A stretch of DNA of 11,099 nt from an uncultured Eubacteriales bacterium (lineage in GTDB: Bacteria; Bacillota; Clostridia; Oscillospirales; Oscillospiraceae): positions 1 through 11,099 of the forward strand of contig CABRZO010000073.1 of NCBI GenBank assembly GCA_902475455.1. The letters run 5' to 3'. Within the stretch, counting starts at the first letter, position 1. Every line of letters starts with the position of its first letter. Shown in pieces: positions 1 to 7,504 of this stretch. The notes beneath the pieces were generated by a model. It ran no database searches, was not told where the DNA came from, and worked only from the letters and a program-made list of their open reading frames with translations. The translations under genes and the position numbers were made by a program.

Positions 1-2138
1 GCAGCGCTCACACCCCCCATCCTCAGCACAAGTCCCTGGCCGGTGCCACCTCCCAGGTCTTTTTGTTGGAAAACCTGGGCTGCGCCCACTGCGCCGCCCA
101 GATGGAGTCAGAGATCAGCAACCTGCCGGAGGTGGCCTCCTGCACCCTGACCTATGCCACCCGGCAGCTCCGGGTGGAGGCGGTGGAGCCGCTGAAGCTG
201 CTGGAGCGCATTCAATCCATCTGCCAGGCCATTGAGTCGGAAGTCAAGGTGACCCCCCGCACCACCCGGCAGCGCCAACAGGCACAGGAGGAGGAATCCG
301 GCCTGTGGGATCTAGTCCGCATTTTTGCCGGCGTTGGTACGCTGATTGTGGGCAAGGCGCTGGAGTCCCTGCTGCCTTCCATCGCTCCCCTGCCCTGCCA
401 CTGGGCGGCCCTGGCAGTCTACGCCCTGGGCTACCTGTTCTGCGGTTGGAGCGTGCTCAAGCAGGCGGGGATCAATCTTGCCCATGGCCGGGCCCTGGAC
501 GAGAATTTCCTGATGAGCATTGCCACTCTGGGTGCCTTTGCCATTGGGGAGTACGCCGAGGCCCTGGGGGTCATGGTGTTCTACCACATCGGCGAATATT
601 TTGAGGACAAGGCGGTGGAGCGCAGCCGCAGCAACATCATGGACGCCCTGGACCTGCGGCCCGAGGTGGTCCATCTGGTCTCCGGCGGTCAGGAGCGCAC
701 CATTCCCGCCGAGGACGCCCTGCCCGGAGATCTGGTGCTGGTACGGCCCGGGGACCGGATCCCCCTGGACGGCGTGGTCACCGAGGGCGAGAGCCTGCTG
801 GACACCTCCGCCATCACCGGGGAACCGGTGCCGGTTTCCGTCCGCCCTGGGGACAGCGTCACCTCCGGCTGCGTCAACCAAAACGGCCTGCTCACCCTTC
901 GGGTGGAAAAGCCCCTGTCCGAATCCATGGTCACCCGGATCCTGGACAGTGTGGAGAATGCCGCAGCAGCAAAACCCCACATTGACCGGTTTATCACCCG
1001 GTTCTGTCGGGTTTATACACCCTTTGTGGTAATTCTGGCGGTGCTTACCGCCCTGATCCCCTCCCTGATCACCGGAAACTGGTGGTACTGGGTCAAGACC
1101 GCCCTGACCTTCCTGGTCATCTCCTGTCCTTGCGCGCTGGTGCTCAGCGTCCCCCTGGCCTTCTTCGCCGGCATCGGCCTGGGTTCCCGGAACAGCATTC
1201 TGTTCAAAGGGGGCAGCGCCATGGAGGCCATCCGGCAGGTCAAGGCGGTGGTCATGGACAAAACCGGCACCATCACCCGGGGCGTGTTCTCCGTCCAACA
1301 GATTCTGCCGGCGGCTGGACTGACGGAGGAGGAACTGCTCACCCTGGCGGCCCGGTGCGAAGGGGCCTCCAGCCACCCCATCGCCCAGTCCATTTGCAGC
1401 GCCGCCCGGGAACGGGGGCTGGATGTGCCCCGGGCGGAGTCGGTCCGGGAACACTCCGGCAAGGGAGTTGAGGCCGACGGAGTGCTCTGCGGCAACCGGA
1501 AGCTGTTGGAGGAACAGGGAATCACCATCCCGGAGCTGGGCGAAGGCTTTGGCACCGAGGTGCTGCTGGCCCGAGAGGGCCGCTATCTGGGCTGCATTGT
1601 GATCTCTGACGTTCTGAAACCCGAGTCCAAGGGGGCTATCGCCGCCCTGAAGGCCCAGGGACTGAAAACCGCCATGCTCACCGGCGACGCCGCCGACAGC
1701 GCCCAGGCGGTGGCGGCGGAGACCGGACTGGATGAGGTCCACGCCCGGCTGCTGCCCCAGGAGAAACTGAACCGGCTCCAGGCCATCCGGGAGAAGTATG
1801 GCCCGGTGATGTTTGTGGGGGACGGCATCAACGACGCCCCGGTGCTGGCCGGGGCCGACGTGGGGGCCGCCATGGGCAGCGGCGCCGACGCCGCCATCGA
1901 GGCCGCCGACGTGGTGTTCATGACCTCCAGCATGGAGGCGGTGCCCCAGGCCATCGCCATCGGCCGGCTGGCCACCCGGGTGAGCCGGCAGAATGTGGTC
2001 ATTGCCATCGCCATTAAATTGGCAGTAATCCTGCTGGGATTTGCCGGTATGGCCAATATGTGGGCGGCAGTCTTTGCCGACACCGGCGTGGCCATGATCT
2101 GTATTCTGAACTCCATTCGCATTCTCTATAAGAAGTAA
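1..2138 (+). CDS. Zn2+/Cd2+/Pb2+-exporting P1B-type ATPase (CadA/ZntA family), 5' end outside the window
   Basis: Membrane pump that uses ATP to export divalent soft metals from the cytoplasm. The frame is open back to the first base, and the in-frame TTG at 63 is probably internal because codons before it already read like the family's N-terminal lead-in (QVFLLENLGC). The visible order is: an HMA-type metal-binding domain with CxxC (Cys codons 81-83 and 90-92); the first membrane helices (about 310-620); an actuator domain with TGEP at 816-827; the ion-channel CPC (1125-1133) inside SCPCALVLS; the phosphorylation site DKTGT starting at 1257; the SHP of the nucleotide domain at 1371-1379; GDGINDAP at 1818-1841; and last helices carrying Lys (2016-2018) and Asp (2079-2081). 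CPC together with that Lys/Asp pair is the signature of the P1B-2 (Zn/Cd/Pb) group rather than the copper pumps. The segment before 63 is fairly His-rich (4 His in 20 codons), so an additional N-terminal metal-binding tail is possible. No regulator is visible; it could lie upstream of the window. The class is secure; the exact metal is inferred. Confidence 0.95.
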   Translation, partial: SAHTPHPQHKSLAGATSQVFLLENLGCAHCAAQMESEISNLPEVASCTLTYATRQLRVEAVEPLKLLERIQSICQAIESEVKVTPRTTRQRQQAQEEESGLWDLVRIFAGVGTLIVGKALESLLPSIAPLPCHWAALAVYALGYLFCGWSVLKQAGINLAHGRALDENFLMSIATLGAFAIGEYAEALGVMVFYHIGEYFEDKAVERSRSNIMDALDLRPEVVHLVSGGQERTIPAEDALPGDLVLVRPGDRIPLDGVVTEGESLLDTSAITGEPVPVSVRPGDSVTSGCVNQNGLLTLRVEKPLSESMVTRILDSVENAAAAKPHIDRFITRFCRVYTPFVVILAVLTALIPSLITGNWWYWVKTALTFLVISCPCALVLSVPLAFFAGIGLGSRNSILFKGGSAMEAIRQVKAVVMDKTGTITRGVFSVQQILPAAGLTEEELLTLAARCEGASSHPIAQSICSAARERGLDVPRAESVREHSGKGVEADGVLCGNRKLLEEQGITIPELGEGFGTEVLLAREGRYLGCIVISDVLKPESKGAIAALKAQGLKTAMLTGDAADSAQAVAAETGLDEVHARLLPQEKLNRLQAIREKYGPVMFVGDGINDAPVLAGADVGAAMGSGADAAIEAADVVFMTSSMEAVPQAIAIGRLATRVSRQNVVIAIAIKLAVILLGFAGMANMWAAVFADTGVAMICILNSIRILYKK

Positions 2139-2182
2139 AAAAACAGGGCCTGTTGCAAACATTGCGACAGGCCCTGTTTTTC
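2139..2182. terminator. Bidirectional rho-independent terminator between convergent genes
   Basis: An inverted repeat begins right at the stop codon of the metal ATPase. The arms 2139-2153 and 2167-2181 are perfectly complementary over 15 bp with the core ACAGGGCCTGT. The intervening bases continue the stem through one T/G pair and GCAA/TTGC (2155-2158 with 2162-2165), leaving a 3-nt loop. The A-run on the left and T-run on the right give a U-tract in either direction, so it can end both the rightward ATPase transcript and the leftward HAD transcript, whose stop codon is at 2189-2191. Confidence 0.93.
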
Positions 2183-2188
2183 TGTTTT

Positions 2189-2806
2189 TTATACCAGCTC
2201 CAACAGATCAGAAAAGCTGTGGATGGTTTTCCAGGGATGCTCCACATTCCCCAGGCCGTAGGCGGCGTAGATCATGGGGATCCCCGCTTCCGCACAGGCG
2301 TCGGCGTCTCCCTGGGTATCCCCCACATAGACCGCATCCCGCAAACCGTAGCGGCGGCAGAGGGTGACCAGATTTTTCCCCTTCCCCTCCTGAGTGTCCC
2401 CATAACACAGATGGCCGGAGAAGAAGCGGCCAAAACCGGTGGTCTCCAGCATCACCTCAATGTAGCCGTTCTGACAGTTGGAGACGATATAGAGCGGATA
2501 CTTCTGGCTGAGCTGCTCCAGGGTGGCCTCCACCCCGGAATAGACACTGCCGGGCTCCGTGGCCAGCCAGTCGTTTTCCTCGGCAAAAATCCGGTCTCCC
2601 AACCGCAGTTGCTCCTCTGGAGTACAGTCCGGCAGCAGCACCTTGATGATGACATCCATGGTCTTGCCGAAAAACTGGCCCAGATATTCGGGGGTAAATT
2701 GGCTGGGCTTGCCGGTGTACACCTCTATACTGTGATTCCAGGAGTGGGCCACCGGGATTCTGGAGTCCCAGAGGGTGCCGTCCACATCAAAAATAATGGC
2801 GTCCAT
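2189..2806 (-). CDS. HAD-superfamily hydrolase, phosphoglycolate phosphatase-like (subfamily I)
   Basis: A 205-residue soluble phosphatase of the haloacid dehalogenase superfamily. All four motifs are present: motif I DVDGT with nucleophile Asp7 and acid/base Asp9; motif II Ser109 in IVSN; motif III Lys144 in GKGKN; and motif IV GDTQGD with Asp163 and Asp167 for Mg2+. Residues about 15-85 between motifs I and II form the helical cap expected of subfamily I (Gph/PGP-like), and the length is normal for it. The ATG at 2806 was chosen because it gives the standard MDAIIFDVDGT opening and has a strong SD seven bases upstream; an in-frame start at 2842 would add 12 residues with no family match and would fall inside a hairpin. 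The substrate cannot be read from sequence: phosphoglycolate, a sugar phosphate or a nucleotide are all possible, and its place after purL makes a nucleotide tempting but unproven. It ends seven bases from the shared terminator. Confidence 0.9.
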   Translation of the reverse strand: MDAIIFDVDGTLWDSRIPVAHSWNHSIEVYTGKPSQFTPEYLGQFFGKTMDVIIKVLLPDCTPEEQLRLGDRIFAEENDWLATEPGSVYSGVEATLEQLSQKYPLYIVSNCQNGYIEVMLETTGFGRFFSGHLCYGDTQEGKGKNLVTLCRRYGLRDAVYVGDTQGDADACAEAGIPMIYAAYGLGNVEHPWKTIHSFSDLLELV

Positions 2807-2813
2807 GTTTGAT

Positions 2814-2820
2814 CTCCTCT
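2814..2820 (-). promoter_or_regulatory. Ribosome binding site fixing the HAD hydrolase start
   Basis: AGAGGAG on the minus strand, seven bases before the ATG at 2806. It supports this start over the upstream in-frame codon at 2842 and sits two bases after the downstream arm of the purL hairpin. Confidence 0.8.
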
Positions 2821-2821
2821 G

Positions 2822-2854
2822 AAAAGGGCCGCTTTTTTCCAAAGCGGCCCTTTT
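2822..2854 (-). terminator. Hairpin after purL: terminator or attenuator ahead of the HAD gene
   Basis: A perfect 14-bp inverted repeat (2822-2835 with 2841-2854; core AAAGCGGCCC) with a 5-nt loop starts ten bases after the purL stop codon. Read leftward, the downstream arm ends in TTTT, then CAGAGG. The T-run is therefore short and lies inside the stem. This looks like a rho-independent terminator of moderate strength. Only 57 bp separate purL from the HAD start, so the hairpin also forms the leader of the HAD message if transcription reads through. Confidence 0.8.
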
Positions 2855-2863
2855 GCGATGGTA

Positions 2864-5800
2864 TTACTTGAAATATTCCGCGCCGGACTCAAAGAGGGGC
2901 ATATGCTTGTCGCCGGGGATGTTGAGGCCCACATACTGGCCATAGCGCTCGCTGTGGCCCATCTTGCCGAAGACCCGGCCATCGGGAGAGAAGATGCCCT
3001 CAATGGCGTTCATGGAACCGTTGGGGTTGGCGGAGATATCCATGGTGGGATTGCCGTACAGGTCCACATACTGGGTTGCCACCTGGCCGTTTTCGATCAT
3101 CTTGGCCATGATCTCCGGGGGCGCCACAAAGCGGCCCTCGCCGTGGGACACGGGGACGGTGTAAAGGTCATTGACTTCCGCCTTCAGCATCCAGGGGCTC
3201 TTCACCGAGGCCACCCGGGTGGTGACATAGCGGGACTGATGCCGACCGATCAGGTTGAAGGTCAGAGTGGGGCAGCTGTCGTCCATGTCTCGGATCTCGC
3301 CGTAGGGCACCAGGCCCAGCTTGACCAGAGCCTGGAAGCCGTTGCAGATGCCCAGCATCAGGCCGTCCCGGTTCTTCAGCAGGTCTTGGACTGCGTCCTT
3401 GATCCGCTCATTGCGGAAGAAGGAGGCGATGAACTTGCCGGAGCCCTCGGGCTCGTCGCCGCCGGAGAAGCCGCCGGGCAGAATGATCATCTGGGCGCCC
3501 TTGATGGCCTGCTCCAGCTCCAGGGCGGACTGGGTCAGCAGATCGGTGGTCAGGTTACGCACCACCAGGATCTGGGGCTCGATGCCCGCCCGCAGGCAGG
3601 CGTTGGCGGTGTCGTACTCGCAGTTGGTGCCCGGGAACACGGGAATCACCGCCCGGGGCCGGGCCACCTTGCTGGCCGGGGCCTTGTTGGAGCGCTGCTC
3701 GCAGGTGATTTCCGGCACCAGGTCCGCCTGGTTGCCCCGGCCTGCCTCGCAGTGGATGGAAGACATGGGATCCTCCAGCTTGTCCTCCTCGGACTCCTGG
3801 GGCTCCTCGGTTTTCAGCCGGGTGGGATAGACATCCTCCAGGGTGTTCTCCCACACCGCCTGGAGATCCTCCAGGGGCAGGTAGGCCCCGCCGGCCTCCA
3901 GAATGGGCGGGAATGCGGTGCGACCAATCTTTTCGCCAAAGTCCACATCCTCGGTGAGCTCGGCGATAATGGAGCCGCAGGCCGGGGCGAAGAGCTTGGC
4001 CCCCTTCAGATCGTCGGTGCCCACGAAGCCGATCTTGTTGCCGAAGCACATCTTCATCAGGCCCTCGGCCACGCCGCCGGAGGTCAGGGCCCAGGCCGCC
4101 CGGACCTTACCGGACTGACAGAGCGCATGGAAACGCTCCCACATGGCCAGAGTACCCTCATAATCCCCCTTGGGGGCGGTGAACAGGTAGACGGGATCGT
4201 CGGACTTCTTGAACTCAGGCGTCACCAGCTTGTCGGCCTGAGCCGGGGCGATGGCAAAGCTCACCAGCGTGGGAGGCACGTCCATATCCAGGAAGGAGCC
4301 GGACATGGAGTCCTTACCGCCGATGGCGGCGGCCTTCAGGCCGATCTGGGCAGACAGGGCGCCCAGCAGGGCGGCAAAGGGCTTGCCCCAGCGCTGGGGC
4401 TCGTCCCGCAATTTCTCAAAATACTCCTGGAGGGACAGATAGGCCAGCTTGGGATCGCAGCCGGCGGCGGCCAGCTTGGCCACCGACTCCACCACAGACT
4501 CGGCGGCACCCAGGAAGGGGTTGCGCTCGCTGCGGTAGGGATCAAAGCCATAGGCCATGACAGAGCAGGTCTTGGTCTCGTGGCCGGGGCCCACCGGCAG
4601 CAGGGCTGCCATGACCTGGGCCGGGGTCTGCTGCTCCCGGCCGCCAAAGGGCATCAGCACGGAAGAGGCACCGATGGAGCCGTCGAACCGCTCCACCAGG
4701 CCCCGCTGGGAGGCCATATTGGGATCGGAGGCGATCTTCTGGAAGTACTGGATGGGATCGCCCTCGTAGTTCTCCTCGCCGTTCTCCTCCGGCAGGGCGG
4801 GGACGGAGATGGTGATATGCTTGTCTGCGCCGTTGCTGGCCAGGAAGGCCCGGCTCAGGTCGGCAATCTTGACCCCGTTCCAGGTCATCACCATCCGGGG
4901 CTCTTCGGTGACCACGGCCACCTGATAGGCCTCCAGGTTCTCGGCGGTGGCGGCGGCGATAAACTTCTCCGCATCCTCCGCCCGGACCACCACGGCCATC
5001 CGCTCCTGGGACTCGGAAATGGCCAGCTCGGTGCCGTCCAGGCCGTCATATTTCTTGCGCACCGCGTTCAGGTCGATGGACAGGCCGTCGGCCAGCTCGC
5101 CGATGGCCACGCTGACACCGCCGGCGCCGAAGTCGTTGCAGCGCTTGATCATCCGAGTGACATCGCCGTTGCGGAACAGCCGCTGGATCTTGCGCTCCTC
5201 CGGGGCGTTGCCCTTCTGGACCTCGGAGGCCATGGTCTGGAGGGACTTCTTATTGTGACTCTTGGAGGAGCCGGTGGCACCGCCGATGCCGTCCCGGCCG
5301 GTGCGGCCGCCCAGCAGGATGACCACGTCGCCGGGGGCGGGCACTTCCCGCACCACATTCTCCGCCGGAGCTGCGCCCACCACGGCGCCCAACTCCAGGT
5401 GTTTGGCGATATAGCCGGGGTGGTAGAACTCGCTGACCATACCGGTGGCCAGGCCAATCTGGTTGCCGTAGGAGGAGTAGCCGGCGGCAGCGGTAGTGGC
5501 CAGCTTACGCTGGGGCAGCTTGCCCGCCAGGGTCTCGCTCATGGGCACCCGAGGATCGCCGCAGCCGGTGACCCGCATGGCCTGATAGACATAGGCCCGG
5601 CCGGACAGGGGGTCCCGGATGGCGCCGCCGATGCAGGTGGCTGCGCCGCCGAAGGGCTCGATCTCGGTGGGGTGGTTATGGGTCTCATTCTTGAACATGA
5701 GCAGCCAATCCTGGTCCTGGCCGTCCACATCCACAGGGATGTGGATGGAGCAGGCGTTGATCTCCTCAGACTCGTCCAGGTTGGGCAGCTCGCCCCGCTT

Positions 5801-6658
5801 TTTGAGGACTTTGGCACCCAGGGTGCCCACGTCCATCAGGGTCTGGGGCCGCTTGGCGGCCTTCTCCTCCCCGTAGACCTCCACCCGGCCCGCCAGGTAG
5901 GCATCATAGGCCTTTTTGACCTCGGGGTCCTGGATGTCCACGGCGTCGATGTGGGTGCCGAAGGTGGTGTGGCGGCAGTGGTCGGACCAGTAGGTATCCA
6001 CCAGCCGCAGCTCGGTGATGGTGGGGTCCCGCTGTTCCTCGTCCTTGAAATAGGTCTGGAGGAATTTCAGGTCGTTCAGGTCCATGGCCAGGCCGTACTC
6101 GCTCAGCATTTCATTGAGACCCGCCTCATCCTTGTCCCGGAAGCCGGTGAGGGTGGCCACGCCGGTGGGAATGTCATAGGTCTGGACCAGGGTTTCGGGC
6201 TTTTCCATGGAGGCTTCCCGGGTCTCCACCGGGTTGATGAGGTAGTCCCGGATCTTGTCCAGGTCCGCCTCGGTGAGGCTGCCCATCAGCACATAGATGG
6301 TGGCGCAGCGGACAATGGGCCGCTCGCAGCCCGCCAGCAGCTGGATGCACTGGGCACAGGAGTCGGCGCGCTGGTCAAACTGACCCGGCAGGGACTCCAC
6401 CGCCAGGATGGAGTGCTCTCCCAGAATCTGGGGCATCTCCTCGTCATAGAAGGCGTCGCACATGGGCTCGGAGAACACGGTGGTGCGGCTCTTCAGATAG
6501 ACGGGGTACTCCACTCCATCCACGTCATAACGGCAGAAGATGCGCACACCCTCCAGCCGGGCGATGCCCAACTGTTCCTTGAGCTCCTGGAAAACCTTGC
6601 CCGCCTCCACGTCAAAGCCGGGCCGCTTTTCCGCATAGCAGCGAAACACATAATTCAT
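2864..6658 (-). CDS. purL: Phosphoribosylformylglycinamidine (FGAM) synthase, single-chain with fused glutaminase
   Basis: Fourth step of de novo purine synthesis: FGAR + ATP + glutamine gives FGAM. At 1264 residues this is the long form combining PurS-, PurL- and PurQ-like parts in one cytoplasmic enzyme. In order: a PurS-like N-terminal domain (about 1-150); a linker with SDHCRH around Cys228; the first AIRS-type half with ETHNHPTEIEP (His327, His329) and NDFGAGG (508-514); the second half with FD at 658-659 before SVLMPFGG; and a class I glutaminase domain (about 1000-1264) with FPGTNC near 1008-1013, nucleophile Cys1105 in GICNGFQ, and His1235/Glu1237 completing the triad. No catalytic residue appears lost. 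Between the synthetase and glutaminase is an acidic, low-complexity stretch (949-999). The ATG at 6658 has AGGAGG ten bases upstream. It lies 45 bp after pgeF with no terminator between, so co-transcription is likely. No purine riboswitch is visible in the gap. Confidence 0.98.
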   Translation of the reverse strand: MNYVFRCYAEKRPGFDVEAGKVFQELKEQLGIARLEGVRIFCRYDVDGVEYPVYLKSRTTVFSEPMCDAFYDEEMPQILGEHSILAVESLPGQFDQRADSCAQCIQLLAGCERPIVRCATIYVLMGSLTEADLDKIRDYLINPVETREASMEKPETLVQTYDIPTGVATLTGFRDKDEAGLNEMLSEYGLAMDLNDLKFLQTYFKDEEQRDPTITELRLVDTYWSDHCRHTTFGTHIDAVDIQDPEVKKAYDAYLAGRVEVYGEEKAAKRPQTLMDVGTLGAKVLKKRGELPNLDESEEINACSIHIPVDVDGQDQDWLLMFKNETHNHPTEIEPFGGAATCIGGAIRDPLSGRAYVYQAMRVTGCGDPRVPMSETLAGKLPQRKLATTAAAGYSSYGNQIGLATGMVSEFYHPGYIAKHLELGAVVGAAPAENVVREVPAPGDVVILLGGRTGRDGIGGATGSSKSHNKKSLQTMASEVQKGNAPEERKIQRLFRNGDVTRMIKRCNDFGAGGVSVAIGELADGLSIDLNAVRKKYDGLDGTELAISESQERMAVVVRAEDAEKFIAAATAENLEAYQVAVVTEEPRMVMTWNGVKIADLSRAFLASNGADKHITISVPALPEENGEENYEGDPIQYFQKIASDPNMASQRGLVERFDGSIGASSVLMPFGGREQQTPAQVMAALLPVGPGHETKTCSVMAYGFDPYRSERNPFLGAAESVVESVAKLAAAGCDPKLAYLSLQEYFEKLRDEPQRWGKPFAALLGALSAQIGLKAAAIGGKDSMSGSFLDMDVPPTLVSFAIAPAQADKLVTPEFKKSDDPVYLFTAPKGDYEGTLAMWERFHALCQSGKVRAAWALTSGGVAEGLMKMCFGNKIGFVGTDDLKGAKLFAPACGSIIAELTEDVDFGEKIGRTAFPPILEAGGAYLPLEDLQAVWENTLEDVYPTRLKTEEPQESEEDKLEDPMSSIHCEAGRGNQADLVPEITCEQRSNKAPASKVARPRAVIPVFPGTNCEYDTANACLRAGIEPQILVVRNLTTDLLTQSALELEQAIKGAQMIILPGGFSGGDEPEGSGKFIASFFRNERIKDAVQDLLKNRDGLMLGICNGFQALVKLGLVPYGEIRDMDDSCPTLTFNLIGRHQSRYVTTRVASVKSPWMLKAEVNDLYTVPVSHGEGRFVAPPEIMAKMIENGQVATQYVDLYGNPTMDISANPNGSMNAIEGIFSPDGRVFGKMGHSERYGQYVGLNIPGDKHMPLFESGAEYFK

Positions 6659-6668
6659 ATCTCTCTAA

Positions 6669-6674
6669 CCTCCT
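6669..6674 (-). promoter_or_regulatory. Ribosome binding site of purL
   Basis: A consensus AGGAGG on the minus strand, ten bases before the purL ATG. It lies in the 45-bp pgeF-purL gap, in which I see no convincing promoter or hairpin. Confidence 0.8.
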
Positions 6675-6703
6675 CGGCCCTCTGGGGGACCGGAAATTCC
6701 AAT

Positions 6704-7504
6704 TCAGGGCAGCTGGATTACCGCCGCCATGGCGCCTCGGGCGGCGCCGCTGCGGCGATGGCTGAAAAACTTCTCACTCCGGCACACGGTACACTCGTCG
6801 CTGACGGCGATCTGATCCTCCGGCACCCCGGCCTGGGTGAGCCAATAGCGGTTGATGCCCTTTAAGTCCACATGGAACCGTCCGTCCCCGTGGTCGTCAA
6901 TAAAGGGCTCCGCCGCCCCTCCCATCGCTTCCCGCATAGCGTCAGGCACGTCGGAGCGGGTCTCAAAGCAGCAACGGGAAATACCGGCTCCAACGGCGCA
7001 GCGCAGGTCTCCGGGATCGGTGCCGTAAACCTGGGTCATTTGGGCCACGGTCTTGGCGGCGATGGCCAGGGCAGTGCCCCGCCATCCGGCGTGGCAGGCG
7101 CCGATAGCATGATGCACCGGGTCGTAGAGCAGCACCGGGATGCAGTCGGCGGTGTGGATGGCCAAGGGCAGGCCCGGCACGTTGGTAACCAGGCCGTCCA
7201 CCTCATAGTCCCGCTCCCGGTCCACCCCCTTGCCGGCGTCGGCGGCGGTGACCACCCGGATCACGTCTCCGTGGACCTGGCGGGAGCACACCAGCCGGTC
7301 CACATCTGCCCCGATGGCGGCGCAGAAGCGCCGATAGTTCTCCCGGACCCGGGCCGGGTCGTCCCCCTGGCTGAGGCCCAGATTCAATGTGTCAAAGGGG
7401 GCCGGGCTAACGCCCCCCATCCGGGTGGAAAAGCCGTGAATTGCTTCCAGCCCCTCCGCCCGGAGAAAGGTAACCCCCTGTTGGGTCTGCGTTACAAATC
7501 TCAT
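6704..7504 (-). CDS. pgeF: Peptidoglycan editing factor / purine nucleoside phosphorylase-like protein (YfiH/YlmD, 'laccase domain', DUF152)
   Basis: A 266-residue cytoplasmic member of the YfiH/PgeF family. Known members remove L-Ser mis-incorporated in place of L-Ala in UDP-MurNAc peptide precursors; others act on purine nucleosides, and older annotation says polyphenol oxidase. The family core is clear: HGFSTRMGGVS at 23-33, SRQVHGD with His78, HTADC with Cys121, and CHAGWRGT with His138. His78/Cys121/His138 correspond to the zinc/catalytic triad of the family. GISRCCFE replaces the more usual GPCCYEV-type segment, a mild deviation. The ATG at 7504 overlaps the secA stop codon (ATGA, 7501-7504) and gives the family-typical N-terminus. 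Only a weak GGA-type SD precedes it, which fits translational coupling to secA. A GTG at 7552 would add 16 residues read out of the secA zinc tail and is unlikely. The sequence alone cannot decide between the editing and nucleoside phosphorylase roles. Confidence 0.92.
   Translation of the reverse strand: MRFVTQTQQGVTFLRAEGLEAIHGFSTRMGGVSPAPFDTLNLGLSQGDDPARVRENYRRFCAAIGADVDRLVCSRQVHGDVIRVVTAADAGKGVDRERDYEVDGLVTNVPGLPLAIHTADCIPVLLYDPVHHAIGACHAGWRGTALAIAAKTVAQMTQVYGTDPGDLRCAVGAGISRCCFETRSDVPDAMREAMGGAAEPFIDDHGDGRFHVDLKGINRYWLTQAGVPEDQIAVSDECTVCRSEKFFSHRRSGAARGAMAAVIQLP

Noticed and set aside
312..2162. A 616-codon open frame on the minus strand opposite the metal ATPase
   Set aside because: Shadow frame: it would read through the bidirectional terminator and has Gly/His/Gln-rich sequence without recognisable domains.
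6659..6703. Purine riboswitch or PurR-type operator ahead of purL
   Set aside because: The 45-bp gap is too short for a purine aptamer and has no matching conserved loops. A GGAATTTCC palindrome is present but is too short to assign.
2858..6865. A very long open frame (1335 codons) on the + strand opposite purL, longer than purL itself
   Set aside because: Its translation is a Gly/His/Leu/Val-rich string with no domain, typical of the antisense of a GC-rich gene with G/C third positions. purL on the other strand has full family motifs and an SD.
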